Source: Saccharofermentans sp. (GTDB taxonomy: Bacteria; Bacillota; Clostridia; Saccharofermentanales; Saccharofermentanaceae). Taken from it: 64,000 nt of DNA. The stretch covers positions 62,001-126,000 of the forward strand of contig JAILMW010000033.1 of the NCBI GenBank assembly GCA_024692235.1. Direction: 5' to 3'. Under the pieces are notes generated by a model. That model made no database searches. It was not told the origin of the DNA and saw nothing but the letters and a program-made list of their open reading frames with translations. A program made the translations under genes and the position numbers. Positions 54,143 through 63,030 of this stretch are shown here, one piece after another. The stretch's first letter is position 1; every line of letters begins with the position of its first letter.

Positions 54143-54331
54143 ATGAGCGGTTTGATCGAGAATATAGCGAGGATGAGCCTTACGGCGAGTATTGTCATCT
54201 TGGTAGTTCTTACTATTAGGGCTCTTATGAAGAGATTTCCCAGAAAGTATGTCTATATGATATGGGCAGCGGTCTGGTTCAGACTCCTTTGTCCCGTATC
54301 GATAGAATCCAGGCTCAGCCTTTTAACTTAA
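54143..54331 (+). pseudogene. Truncated BlaR1/MecR1 sensor (N-terminal stump)
   Basis: 62 codons: one membrane segment (about 12-30) and the M56-family start RFPRKYVYMIWAAVWFRLL followed by CPVSIESRLSLL, then a stop. Intact BlaR1 has around 350-600 residues with an HExxH protease and a sensor domain; all of that is missing. ATG has GGGGG upstream and the gene follows blaI by 15 bases, so expression is retained while function is not. Confidence 0.8.
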
Positions 54332-54471
54332 AACCTGGCGGAGGATATGTCTATGAGTACAACAGGGATACAGGTGTCGCGATAATCTATAACCCTTGGT
54401 TCGACAACGTGGGAGAGTACGTAGACCCTGATATGATCGTCGAAGGTCTTGATGAGATCCACAACTGCTGA
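54329..54471 (+). pseudogene. 3' remnant of a lipoprotein of the IEDEDLRA family
   Basis: Out of frame with the blaR1 stump, this stretch encodes YVYEYNRDTGVAIIYNPWFDN and a short acidic end, matching the YVEFNRDTGIG tail of the local lipoproteins. The homology starts within about ten bases of where blaR1 homology ends, marking a deletion junction near 54328-54335. Confidence 0.6.
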
Positions 54472-54534
54472 CGAACAAAAAGAAAAATGCTCTCAACAAT
54501 GGACGGATAGAAATGAGAATAAGGATATAAAGAG

Positions 54535-55554
54535 ATGAAAAAGAAAAGAGCTGCTGCAGTTTTTACTGCTGCCTTCGTATTGGGATCTTGCATGCTCGGT
54601 GCATGCGATAAGGCGGATGAGACGAAGGAGACAACATCCTCACAAGCTTCCGAGACTACTTCGGCGGAGGAGACCACGACCGTTACAGAAGAGACTGCTC
54701 CTCAATATCCTTCAGAGCTGGACTTTCTTGGTAATGACGATGTCAAAGAGGCTGCAGCGTCTTTGGTTGACGAGGAATACGAGATCTATGAGCTTAATGT
54801 AGGATATTATCTGAAATATGAGCTCGGCGATATGGAGTATCCGTACGATAACGGTGTATATGCCGAGCTCTACGGATATTCTTCTCAATCTGTAACGTTG
54901 ATATTCGAAGCTGACGAAGAGATATTTGATAAGATCTCTCATTGTGAGACGGATATATACGGCGGAACACTGGTCTCCGTTGCTGATAATGAATCAGGGA
55001 GCATCATAGAGGTCGATAAGTGCATGTGCCACGAATCAAATTGGGTAGAAGGTCAGATGATCACCAGGAATACCCATTATGAGCTTGATATGGATACTGG
55101 TGTGATGACGGTATCTTTTGAGGACGACTTATCTTCTCCGTATGATGATGCCTATAGTATGGAGATCACTGATCTTGATACTATAGAAGACGAAGATATA
55201 AGAGCGGTTGCCGAGTCGTATATGGATGAGGGATATGTCCTGTTCACCTTCGATCCGTATTCCACGTTCTATATGTACGATTACGGATATAGAGGCGGAT
55301 TCAGCGGTATGTATCAGGATAGCACAGGCTTTATCGACGTCTGGTATTTTGACGGTGATGAGGATCTGTTTGAAAGAGTAGATATTCCGTTTTTATTCGG
55401 AACAGAGACCGACAGACAAGATGACGGTACGGTGATCACCGTAACATATGTTACGACTGTCGTCGGGGCAACGGTGGAAGAACAGCCTACTACGCTCTGC
55501 TATGACAGGGAGACAGGTTTTATCACTATCACGTCAGTGTGCTCAAACTGTTAA
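54535..55554 (+). CDS. Lipoprotein with two diverged copies of the IEDEDLRA domain
   Basis: 339 residues. Signal peptide with lipobox LGAC (cysteine at about 23), Thr/Glu-rich spacer (25-57), then two domain copies: 58-200 (NDDVKEAAASLVDEEY, YELDMDTGVMTV) and 215-335 (TIEDEDIRAVAESYMDEGY, CYDRETGFITI). The two copies are clearly related to the lipoprotein at 43041. Exported and lipid-anchored; function unknown. The upstream start region has only a weak AAGAG site. Confidence 0.75.
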   Translation: MKKKRAAAVFTAAFVLGSCMLGACDKADETKETTSSQASETTSAEETTTVTEETAPQYPSELDFLGNDDVKEAAASLVDEEYEIYELNVGYYLKYELGDMEYPYDNGVYAELYGYSSQSVTLIFEADEEIFDKISHCETDIYGGTLVSVADNESGSIIEVDKCMCHESNWVEGQMITRNTHYELDMDTGVMTVSFEDDLSSPYDDAYSMEITDLDTIEDEDIRAVAESYMDEGYVLFTFDPYSTFYMYDYGYRGGFSGMYQDSTGFIDVWYFDGDEDLFERVDIPFLFGTETDRQDDGTVITVTYVTTVVGATVEEQPTTLCYDRETGFITITSVCSNC

Positions 55555-55588
55555 CAGAACTTCTATCATCTTTCATAATTAGTTTACA

Positions 55589-55622
55589 ATATCCCGCCTT
55601 TTATGAGGCGGGATATCCTTTT
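55589..55622 (+). terminator. Terminator after the two-domain lipoprotein
   Basis: 11-bp stem ATATCCCGCCT / AGGCGGGATAT with 6-base loop, followed by CCTTTT. Confidence 0.75.
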
Positions 55623-55691
55623 GTCCGTGATAAGATATTATTGATTATTTCTTCCGTCCGTTTTTAAGTGATCTGCAAAGGAGACACTGAT

Positions 55692-57083
55692 ATGGATTTT
55701 GAGAGTTTGATCTCGGGTTATAAGAGTAAGACCTGCGTTATGTCTGTGGAGAAGCTCCCTGACGGCCGCTGCGGTCAGATACGTATAGTGGCAGGCAATA
55801 AGGCGCACTGCGATGATATGCTCCTTATGATGCATAAGGAATTCATACCGGATTCGCCTTATTATGAGTATTTCCCTCAGGATCGTAACTTTGAAGATTA
55901 CTGCTACAGATGTGTTACTCAGGGTCAGTCTCTGCAGGCTTACGTGAGCCTTCCTCAGATGGGATTGTGGCTTAACATGATCCTTCTTCCTCTGGAGTCT
56001 GACAGAGAAGATATCGGGTACTGCATATATACTTACGATGTAACGCCTGATGTAGATGCAAATAAGAGGGCAACTCTCGGTGCTGATTCATCTTCTGCTG
56101 TTCTTGAGACCTGTATCAAGCTTCGAGGATCAACTGACATCAGAACGACACTTGCCGAGGTAGTAGGAGATATCAGATTGATATGTGATTCGGATCACTG
56201 CTGCATCCTTCTTGTGGACGACGATTCGCACAGCTGCATTAATCTTGCGGAGTCTTTGAATCCCGACAGTAAGCTCCTTCCGATGGATACTTATCTTGAC
56301 AGAGGATTCTATGCGATTGTGAAGACCTGGCCCGATACGCTCGGAGACAGTACATGTGTGATAATCAAGGATGATCACGATATGGAGTGGCTCAGATCGT
56401 CCAATCCCGTCTGGTATGAATCGCTTAAAGAGGCGTTGGTGGATAATGTTGTCTTATTCCCTCTGAAGCATAACGGTGAGACCTTGGGGTATATGTGGGC
56501 AATCAATTTCAATACCGATGACACGGTAAAGATCAAGGAGACTCTTGAACTTACTACTTTCTTTATCGCTTCGGAGATATCTAATTATCAGCTCCTTCAA
56601 AGACTTCAGAAATTAAGTGAGTTGGATCTTCTGACCGGTGTTAAGAACCGTAATGCCATGAATACGACCGTGAATGAGATCGTTGACGGCACCTCGAAAA
56701 TCAAGACTCCTTATTCCGTTATATTTGCCGATCTTAACGGACTTAAGAGGATGAACGATGAGAACGGTCATGGCGCAGGAGATGATCTTTTGAGGAAAGC
56801 AGCTTCTGTAATGCAGAGCGTGTTCTTCGACGGAGAGGTATATCGTGCCGGCGGAGATGAATTCATGACGATAGTTCAAGGGCTTGACGGGGACGAACTT
56901 CAAAAAAGAGTAGGAAGGCTTATCGAACAGGCAGAGGCGACGGGCACGGTGCATTTCGCGGTAGGTACATGCGAAGTGAAAGGCGACGATGATGTCAGAG
57001 ATGCCATGCGTATTGCTGACGAAAGAATGTATCTGGACAAGAAAGCATACTACGAGAAGTATCCGGAGCGTAAGTACAGATAA
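55692..57083 (+). CDS. GAF-GGDEF diguanylate cyclase
   Basis: 463 residues from ATG 55692 (AAGGAG upstream). An N-terminal domain of about 130 residues precedes a GAF-like domain (about 140-300; DIRLICDSDHCCILLVDDD) and a C-terminal GGDEF domain. The active-site motif is G387-G-D-E-F391, complete, so it should make cyclic-di-GMP from GTP. No RxxD inhibitory site lies just upstream. It is soluble, with no membrane segment, and is followed 35-70 bases later by an HD-GYP gene, the opposing activity. Confidence 0.9.
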   Translation: MDFESLISGYKSKTCVMSVEKLPDGRCGQIRIVAGNKAHCDDMLLMMHKEFIPDSPYYEYFPQDRNFEDYCYRCVTQGQSLQAYVSLPQMGLWLNMILLPLESDREDIGYCIYTYDVTPDVDANKRATLGADSSSAVLETCIKLRGSTDIRTTLAEVVGDIRLICDSDHCCILLVDDDSHSCINLAESLNPDSKLLPMDTYLDRGFYAIVKTWPDTLGDSTCVIIKDDHDMEWLRSSNPVWYESLKEALVDNVVLFPLKHNGETLGYMWAINFNTDDTVKIKETLELTTFFIASEISNYQLLQRLQKLSELDLLTGVKNRNAMNTTVNEIVDGTSKIKTPYSVIFADLNGLKRMNDENGHGAGDDLLRKAASVMQSVFFDGEVYRAGGDEFMTIVQGLDGDELQKRVGRLIEQAEATGTVHFAVGTCEVKGDDDVRDAMRIADERMYLDKKAYYEKYPERKYR

Positions 57084-57117
57084 GACAAAGTGACAAGATG
57101 ATCTTATAGGGAGGCTT

Positions 57118-59511
57118 ATTATCGAATTTCTGCAGAGGTATCAGCTCACTGTAATGATGTACATGAGCGGCATATGCGGTATCCTCGCTGTTCTTGCGAT
57201 GGTTACAAGGACACTGTCGGTAAAGAGAAGACGTACGTTAGCTTTGCTGGAAGTGTCTGCTATGATGCTGCTTATCTTTGACAGGTATGCTTATCTTTAC
57301 AGAGGCGATACGAGCATTCTGGGCTACAGGATGGTAAGGATAAGTAACTTTATGGTATATTTCCTTACTCTGTTCCTGGTACACTGCATGAATATCTACT
57401 TAAGCGATCTGTTTGCCCATGAGGGAAAGCTTAACAAGACTCCGCTAAGGCTCTATATATGCGAAGGTTTATTCGCGCTTGGCACTATAATGCTTATCTA
57501 TTCTCAGTTTACGGGGCTTTACTATACTTTCGACGAGAATAATAACTATCAGAGATCTAACGGCAATTACCTTTGTTATGTGTTCCCGTTTGTAATGCTC
57601 ATATTACAGCTGTCTCTGGTGATCCAATACAGGAAGCGCCTTACCAAGTTGATGGCGACTTCTATCGTCCTTTGCAGTGTAGTTCCTCTGGCAGCGGCGA
57701 TACTGCAGGCCTTGTGCTATGGCTTATCACTCATAAATATGTCTACCGTAGGTATGGCTATAGTCCTTTATATACTGGTCCTTATAGATCTTAACGAGGA
57801 AGTTGTAAGATCCGGAGAAAGAGAAGTAGAGACACAGCTTCTTGCCAGGCTTAACGAGCATACGATGTTCGAGCAGACCGCGAAAGCTCTTGCCAATGCT
57901 ATCGATGCCAAGGATAAGTATACCCATGGTCATTCCAGTCGTGTGGCGAAGTATTCCGAGAAGATTGCAAGGATGGCGGGACTGTCCGATGAGGAATGTG
58001 AGAATATCTATTTCGCAGGACTTTTGCACGATGTCGGTAAGATCGGAGTTCCGGATCAGATAATAAATAAAGAAGGAAGGCTCACGGATGAAGAGTTCGC
58101 TCAGATCAAGCTTCATCCTGTATACGGAGATCGGATCCTTGCGTCGATCAATAAGTCTCCGTACCTGAGTATTGGTGCGCGCCATCATCATGAAAGGTAT
58201 GACGGGCATGGTTATCCGGACGGACTTAAAGGAGAAGACATCCCTGAGGTGGCACGTATCATATCCGTTGCTGATGCATACGATGCCATGACTTCCAAGA
58301 GAAGTTACAGAGATCCTATACCTCAGGATAAGGTCAGAGAGGAGCTTGTAAAAGGCATAGGGACGCAGTTTGATCCCAAATATGCTCAGATAATGCTGAA
58401 TCTTCTTGACCGTGATACCGAATACAATATGAAGGAGCAGGATGGCGGTGAGGATCCGCTCTTTAAGTCAAATCTTAACTGTACCGACATCTTAAGCGAG
58501 TATACGGTGGGAATACCGGTTGCCGACAGATTTACCCGCATACATCTCTTAAGTTCTCCGGAGCCGGGGGCAAGCGGAATGACTATCCCGTCGCTTATCA
58601 TCTTCGATGCTCTTGACGGAAGGATACATAAGACGGAAGTCGGACAGAAAAACTTCCTTTATCTTGAATATGCAAGGATAAGATTCGACGGGGATACTAC
58701 TCTTGGCAAGGCCAGGAAGATAGAGACAAAGACCATCCTTAATGAGACTTTTACCGAGAGCGCAACAGAGGACGGATATACAAGATATGAAGTTGAAAGC
58801 GTAAGGCATAACGATCATCTTATCGTAAGGATCTCTGACAGTTCCAGGATATTCGAGAGCATAGTGGCTTTACCTGACAGTTCAAGATATACATATATAG
58901 GCGTTACGGGTGAGAATTGCCGTATACATAATATCCACTATCATATCGACGATCAGACTATACCGGAGGATTATATTCCCAGAATAGCGGAAGAAGTAAG
59001 CTTCATACGGGATCTTCCTGTAGGAGATATTCCCAATGTTCAGGTGGACAGATGGAGATCTTCATCTTCTGAGGGGATACCTGTAAAGGGAGATCTTAAG
59101 ATCAGATTCCATGCCATGAGCCTTCCGACATCAAGACTTATATGGCACTGTCCGTTCGTGACATTATATACGTCCTATGACGGTAAGGTCGGCGGTCCGG
59201 GCTTCAGAGAATTTGCCCTGATAAGATTCGACGGAGAGAATCTTGATTCAGACAGACATGCCGATAATAAGGTCTTCATCAACAGAACTGCTGATTTCCA
59301 CGGGTGGAACGATTGGAAGGAGAGGTTCCGTGAAGGCCTTGATTGTGAAGTCGAGGTCCTTAAGGATGAGAATGTATATACGATAAAGACCGAGAATCTC
59401 GGTATCGTCATGGAGATAAGTACGACCATCTACGATGAGGTGGAAGAAGTCTATGTTGCTCTTACGGGCGATCAGTGCGCCATGTCTGACATAAAGATCA
59501 CGCACGGGTAA
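57118..59511 (+). CDS. 7TM-HD-GYP cyclic-di-GMP phosphodiesterase with duplicated C-terminal beta domain
   Basis: About 797 residues if started at the non-standard ATT 57118 / ATC 57121, which follow GGGAGG at 57109-57114; the first ATG (57154) has no ribosome-binding site and would lose EFLQRYQLTV. Around seven membrane segments cover the first 215 residues. The HD-GYP domain has LLHDVGKIG (H292 counting from 57154) and HHHERYDGHGYPDGL. Beyond residue 440 lie two related beta-rich units, each ending in TG-[ED]-[NQ]-C. Predicted to degrade cyclic-di-GMP in response to a membrane signal; the C-terminal units are unassigned. Confidence 0.85.
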   Translation: MIEFLQRYQLTVMMYMSGICGILAVLAMVTRTLSVKRRRTLALLEVSAMMLLIFDRYAYLYRGDTSILGYRMVRISNFMVYFLTLFLVHCMNIYLSDLFAHEGKLNKTPLRLYICEGLFALGTIMLIYSQFTGLYYTFDENNNYQRSNGNYLCYVFPFVMLILQLSLVIQYRKRLTKLMATSIVLCSVVPLAAAILQALCYGLSLINMSTVGMAIVLYILVLIDLNEEVVRSGEREVETQLLARLNEHTMFEQTAKALANAIDAKDKYTHGHSSRVAKYSEKIARMAGLSDEECENIYFAGLLHDVGKIGVPDQIINKEGRLTDEEFAQIKLHPVYGDRILASINKSPYLSIGARHHHERYDGHGYPDGLKGEDIPEVARIISVADAYDAMTSKRSYRDPIPQDKVREELVKGIGTQFDPKYAQIMLNLLDRDTEYNMKEQDGGEDPLFKSNLNCTDILSEYTVGIPVADRFTRIHLLSSPEPGASGMTIPSLIIFDALDGRIHKTEVGQKNFLYLEYARIRFDGDTTLGKARKIETKTILNETFTESATEDGYTRYEVESVRHNDHLIVRISDSSRIFESIVALPDSSRYTYIGVTGENCRIHNIHYHIDDQTIPEDYIPRIAEEVSFIRDLPVGDIPNVQVDRWRSSSSEGIPVKGDLKIRFHAMSLPTSRLIWHCPFVTLYTSYDGKVGGPGFREFALIRFDGENLDSDRHADNKVFINRTADFHGWNDWKERFREGLDCEVEVLKDENVYTIKTENLGIVMEISTTIYDEVEEVYVALTGDQCAMSDIKITHG

Positions 59512-59599
59512 TAACAGCTCTTTTGCGTGCCGTATAAGGGGCGTTTTAGTGATATACTCTATTTGTCGCCGCTATGTGCGTCAAAGGGAGGGGATAAAT

Positions 59600-60610
59600 A
59601 TGATTGAAAATGACAGGCTTCTTACGGGAAATAAGAGATACTTGAGATCGATCGCCTTATATGGCAAGGATGATGTTATTGATCAGGTAAGGTCTCATAC
59701 GGTCGCTGAGGAGCATGGTGCGCTGGGCAGGTATCCCATGATCGTGACCGAGAAATACGTCATATGTGTATCCAAGTTCATCATCGCTCTTGATGAACTC
59801 GAGATGTTCGATATCACGCCGGTCGGTATGTATGCATTTCCTATAGTAACGGCGGCAGATAATAAAGGAAATCTGTACAGGGTAAGAGTTAATATAAATG
59901 CGCAGGCTCAGAAGAATATCTTGTCTGCGGTATCCGCCAGAGCCATATATACGATCAGGGATTATTCCCCGGAGAACCAGATAGATTATAAGAGACGTCA
60001 CGCGGAAGAGATGCTTCAGAATGCGCGTGAGCTCATGAGCGGCAGGACGGTACCGCGATATAAGAGCAGTTCTCTTCAGCATAACAGATTCATTTATCCT
60101 ACTATCTTAATGACTGTGTGTGGATTTCTGTATCTTGCAAGGCTGATCGATGCAGAGAAAGTTTCGCAGGTAGTCGCGATAATCTTAGTCTGCTGCTTTT
60201 TCTTCGGGTTCGCCATAACCTTCATCGTAATGGGCATCAAGCGTAAGAAACGTTTCAAGGAGCAGATAGGCGGTGACACCGAAGAGGTGATAGCCGAGAT
60301 AAATAACAGGCTCGTATATGCTCCGGATATAAGGTCCAAAAGAGGCGTATACGTTACGTCAAAGTATCTGATCCTTATAGGTGAGTGTCTCTTAAGACGC
60401 GAAGATGTTGTCTTCTTCCATACATATACTCATAAGAGCAGTGAGAATATATGCGTAGGCGATAAGGACGGAATAAGCTACAATATCTCCGTGCGCAACT
60501 ATTACCATGATTGGGAGACGGAAGCAGCTATCATCGGATCCCTGCTCCCTAATGCCGTAGTCGGCAACACGGAAGAGAACAGGAAGTATTTTGAGCAGTT
60601 TAAGGCATGA
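59600..60610 (+). CDS. Membrane protein with PH-like halves
   Basis: 336 residues from ATG 59600 (AAGGGAGGGG upstream). Soluble part 1-165 (YPMIVTEKYVICVSKF), two membrane segments (about 170-230), then a second soluble part with GVYVTSKYLILIGECL. The T-x-K-Y-[LV] pattern in both halves also occurs in the ABC protein N-termini and in the gene at 63671, and suggests bacterial PH-like domains. Function unknown. The stop overlaps the GH95 gene start by four bases. Confidence 0.6.
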   Translation: MIENDRLLTGNKRYLRSIALYGKDDVIDQVRSHTVAEEHGALGRYPMIVTEKYVICVSKFIIALDELEMFDITPVGMYAFPIVTAADNKGNLYRVRVNINAQAQKNILSAVSARAIYTIRDYSPENQIDYKRRHAEEMLQNARELMSGRTVPRYKSSSLQHNRFIYPTILMTVCGFLYLARLIDAEKVSQVVAIILVCCFFFGFAITFIVMGIKRKKRFKEQIGGDTEEVIAEINNRLVYAPDIRSKRGVYVTSKYLILIGECLLRREDVVFFHTYTHKSSENICVGDKDGISYNISVRNYYHDWETEAAIIGSLLPNAVVGNTEENRKYFEQFKA

Positions 60611-62724
60611 GTACTGACGCTATAAGATTTGACAGCCCCGCAAAGGATTGGAATGAAGCTCTCCCCGTAGGTAACGGAAGGACAGGAGCGATGGTATATG
60701 GCGGAGTATATACGGATATACTCCAGCTTAATAACGACAGTATATGGTACGGAACTCCCAAGGACAGGCTCAATCCCGATGCCAAGGAGAATCTTCCAAA
60801 GATAAGGGAGCTCTTACGGGACGGCAGGATATCGGAGGCGGAAGACCTCTGCGCACTGGCACTGTCAGGCATCCCCGATACAATGAGCCATTATGAGCCT
60901 TTGGGCAATCTCTATATCCTTCACGACATAGGACCTGATACCGAGATCTCTTGCTATCAAAGGGAGCTCGATCTTAAGAATGCTATATGCACTACGAAGT
61001 TTACGGCAGGAGATACGACTTATGTAAGGGAAGTATATGCTTCCTATCCTGATAGCGTGACTATATATAAGGTGTCTTCAGATAAGAAGGGAAAGGTCTC
61101 CTTGAGGACGTCTCTTTCCAGGGGCAACATCACCTGGGATACAAGATCATTTCGCGAGCAGATATACAGAAATCCCGGGTATAACTCCAGGGTAGGGACA
61201 TGCCGCAATGAAGGAGCAGATATGACCCTTATGACAGGTGATACCGGTGTGGGATTTTCCTGCTGCATAAAGGTCGTAAATAAGAGAGGGACCCTTCGCT
61301 CTATAGGTAACACGCTTCTTGTAGAAGACGCCGATGAAGTAACGATCTACATAAGTTCAGACACATCTTTCTATAGCGAAGACTTCGTTAAGAGTACAAA
61401 GGATATTATCCTTAATGCTTCGCGAAAGGCACTCGATACGTTAAGAGCAGAACATATAAAGGATCACCGCGCCCTATACGACAGAGTGGAACTGGAACTT
61501 CCAAAAGATCAGGAAGATGTCGTAAGACTTTTTAACTTCGGACGATATCTCATGATCGCGGGAAGCCGTGAAGGAAGCCAGCCTTTGAACCTTCAGGGGA
61601 TCTGGAATAAGGACTTCGATCCCATGTGGGGCAGCAAGTATACTATCAATATCAATGCTCAGATGAACTACTGGCCGGCGGAGATCTGCAACCTCTCCGA
61701 ATGCCATATGCCGCTTTTTGATCTTATCGAGAGGATGAAGCCTAACGGCATGAAAGCCGCTAAGGCGATGTATGGTTGCGGCGGATTCATGGCTCACCAT
61801 AATACCGATCTTTACGGGGATTGTGCTCCGCAGGATACGTGCCTCAGTTCAACATATTGGGTGATGGGTGCCGCTTGGCTGTGCCTTCATATATGGGAGC
61901 ATTATCTTTATACGGGCGACGTAGCTTTCTTAAGGGAGCATTATGATACGATGAAGCAGGCGGCACTGTTCCTTCTTGACTTTACCGGTGACTGTAAGGA
62001 AGAAGTATACCCTTCTATTTCTCCTGAAAACGAATATGTAGGCCCTGACGGTAAGCTTCATACTATATGCAAAGGTGCCAAGATGGATGACCAGATCATG
62101 TATGAGCTGTTTAACGCTTTTATCTCGTCCTCGGAGGTAACGGGTTCTGACGATGATGTCGTCAGAAGGGCAAATGTTGCGGTCGGGAGGCTGATCCCCG
62201 TTGAGATCGGAAGTGACGGAAGGATTAAGGAATGGAGAGAGGAATACGAAGAAAGAGATAAAGGTCACAGGCACATATCTCATCTCTTCGGTTTATTCCC
62301 GGGACATACGATCACAAGTGAAGATAAAGATCTCTGCGACGCTGCGCGTAAGACCTTAGAAGTAAGATTAGAAGAAGGCGGCGGTCATACCGGATGGAGC
62401 AGAGCATGGATTATAAATATGTATGCCCGTCTATGTGACGGAAATGAAGCATTGAAGCACATCTATCTTCTTATGGGAAAGTCGCTCCTTCCTAATCTGT
62501 TCGACAACCATCCTCCGTTCCAGATCGATGGAAACTTCGGTGTTGTTAGCGGTATCGCAAGGATGCTTTTACAGGAAGATAAAAACGGCGATCCTGTCTT
62601 TCTTCCGGCCCTTCCGACCAAGTGGCACAGCGGTTCCGTGAAAGGGCTCGTGACACATTATGGCAAAAAAGTGGATATAAGTTGGCGAAACGGGGCCGTT
62701 TTTGACACAAAGCTCTATTCTTGA
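60607..62724 (+). CDS. Glycoside hydrolase family 95 alpha-L-fucosidase
   Basis: 705 residues. N-terminal beta-sandwich (DWNEALPVGNGRTGAMVYGG), (alpha/alpha)6 catalytic barrel and C-terminal beta domain. Residues expected for catalysis are present: N348 and N350 in NINAQMNYWPAE, E474 in SPENEY, and D641 in QIDGNFG. There is no signal peptide, so it should act in the cytoplasm on imported fucosides, or on related galactosides since GH95 also includes such enzymes. No sugar transporter is nearby. Confidence 0.9.
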   Translation: MSTDAIRFDSPAKDWNEALPVGNGRTGAMVYGGVYTDILQLNNDSIWYGTPKDRLNPDAKENLPKIRELLRDGRISEAEDLCALALSGIPDTMSHYEPLGNLYILHDIGPDTEISCYQRELDLKNAICTTKFTAGDTTYVREVYASYPDSVTIYKVSSDKKGKVSLRTSLSRGNITWDTRSFREQIYRNPGYNSRVGTCRNEGADMTLMTGDTGVGFSCCIKVVNKRGTLRSIGNTLLVEDADEVTIYISSDTSFYSEDFVKSTKDIILNASRKALDTLRAEHIKDHRALYDRVELELPKDQEDVVRLFNFGRYLMIAGSREGSQPLNLQGIWNKDFDPMWGSKYTININAQMNYWPAEICNLSECHMPLFDLIERMKPNGMKAAKAMYGCGGFMAHHNTDLYGDCAPQDTCLSSTYWVMGAAWLCLHIWEHYLYTGDVAFLREHYDTMKQAALFLLDFTGDCKEEVYPSISPENEYVGPDGKLHTICKGAKMDDQIMYELFNAFISSSEVTGSDDDVVRRANVAVGRLIPVEIGSDGRIKEWREEYEERDKGHRHISHLFGLFPGHTITSEDKDLCDAARKTLEVRLEEGGGHTGWSRAWIINMYARLCDGNEALKHIYLLMGKSLLPNLFDNHPPFQIDGNFGVVSGIARMLLQEDKNGDPVFLPALPTKWHSGSVKGLVTHYGKKVDISWRNGAVFDTKLYS

Positions 62725-62787
62725 CATCTGTTTGTATTATTTCCCCATTTGCTTAACTATTTCTTAATCTTGACTTCCGTATCAGAA

Positions 62788-62796
62788 TGATATAAT
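62788..62796 (+). promoter_or_regulatory. Extended -10 promoter before the 49-residue gene
   Basis: TGATATAAT, with TTGACT 15 bases upstream of the hexamer. The start codon is about 60 bases downstream. Confidence 0.5.
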
Positions 62797-62856
62797 CGAT
62801 ATTGGAAACAAAGGGGAACGGCACAGGGACAACGGATAGCTCCAGGAGGAAACGAT

Positions 62857-63006
62857 ATGACCGGTTCATATGCCCAGAGAAAGACGGAAGAGAAGAAAAG
62901 ACAGAAAGCGGCCGCTGGATGGCTCGTGGCTTTTGCAGTATTGGTCACGGGAATGCTGGCAGTAATGTTGACATTTATGGCGTCCATGCACGGTCTTATA
63001 GGTTAA
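62857..63006 (+). CDS. 49-residue single-span membrane protein
   Basis: Strong AGGAGG site (62844-62849) seven bases before ATG. The product has a highly basic start (QRKTEEKKRQKAA), one hydrophobic segment (about 22-44, Val/Ala/Leu/Met-rich) and a short outside tail. It has its own promoter-like sequence and lies 24 bases before the LUD-domain gene. Function unknown; start, ribosome-binding site and membrane span together support a real gene. Confidence 0.65.
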   Translation: MTGSYAQRKTEEKKRQKAAAGWLVAFAVLVTGMLAVMLTFMASMHGLIG

Positions 63007-63030
63007 GGTCTATATGAGGGGGTGTACGTT

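Noticed and set aside
62722..62738. TTGACATCTGTTTG shared with 32332 and 33333
   Set aside because: A 14-base match, but contexts differ (after a stop codon here, beside terminators there), with no -10 at proper distance; chance or drift is likelier than a shared site.
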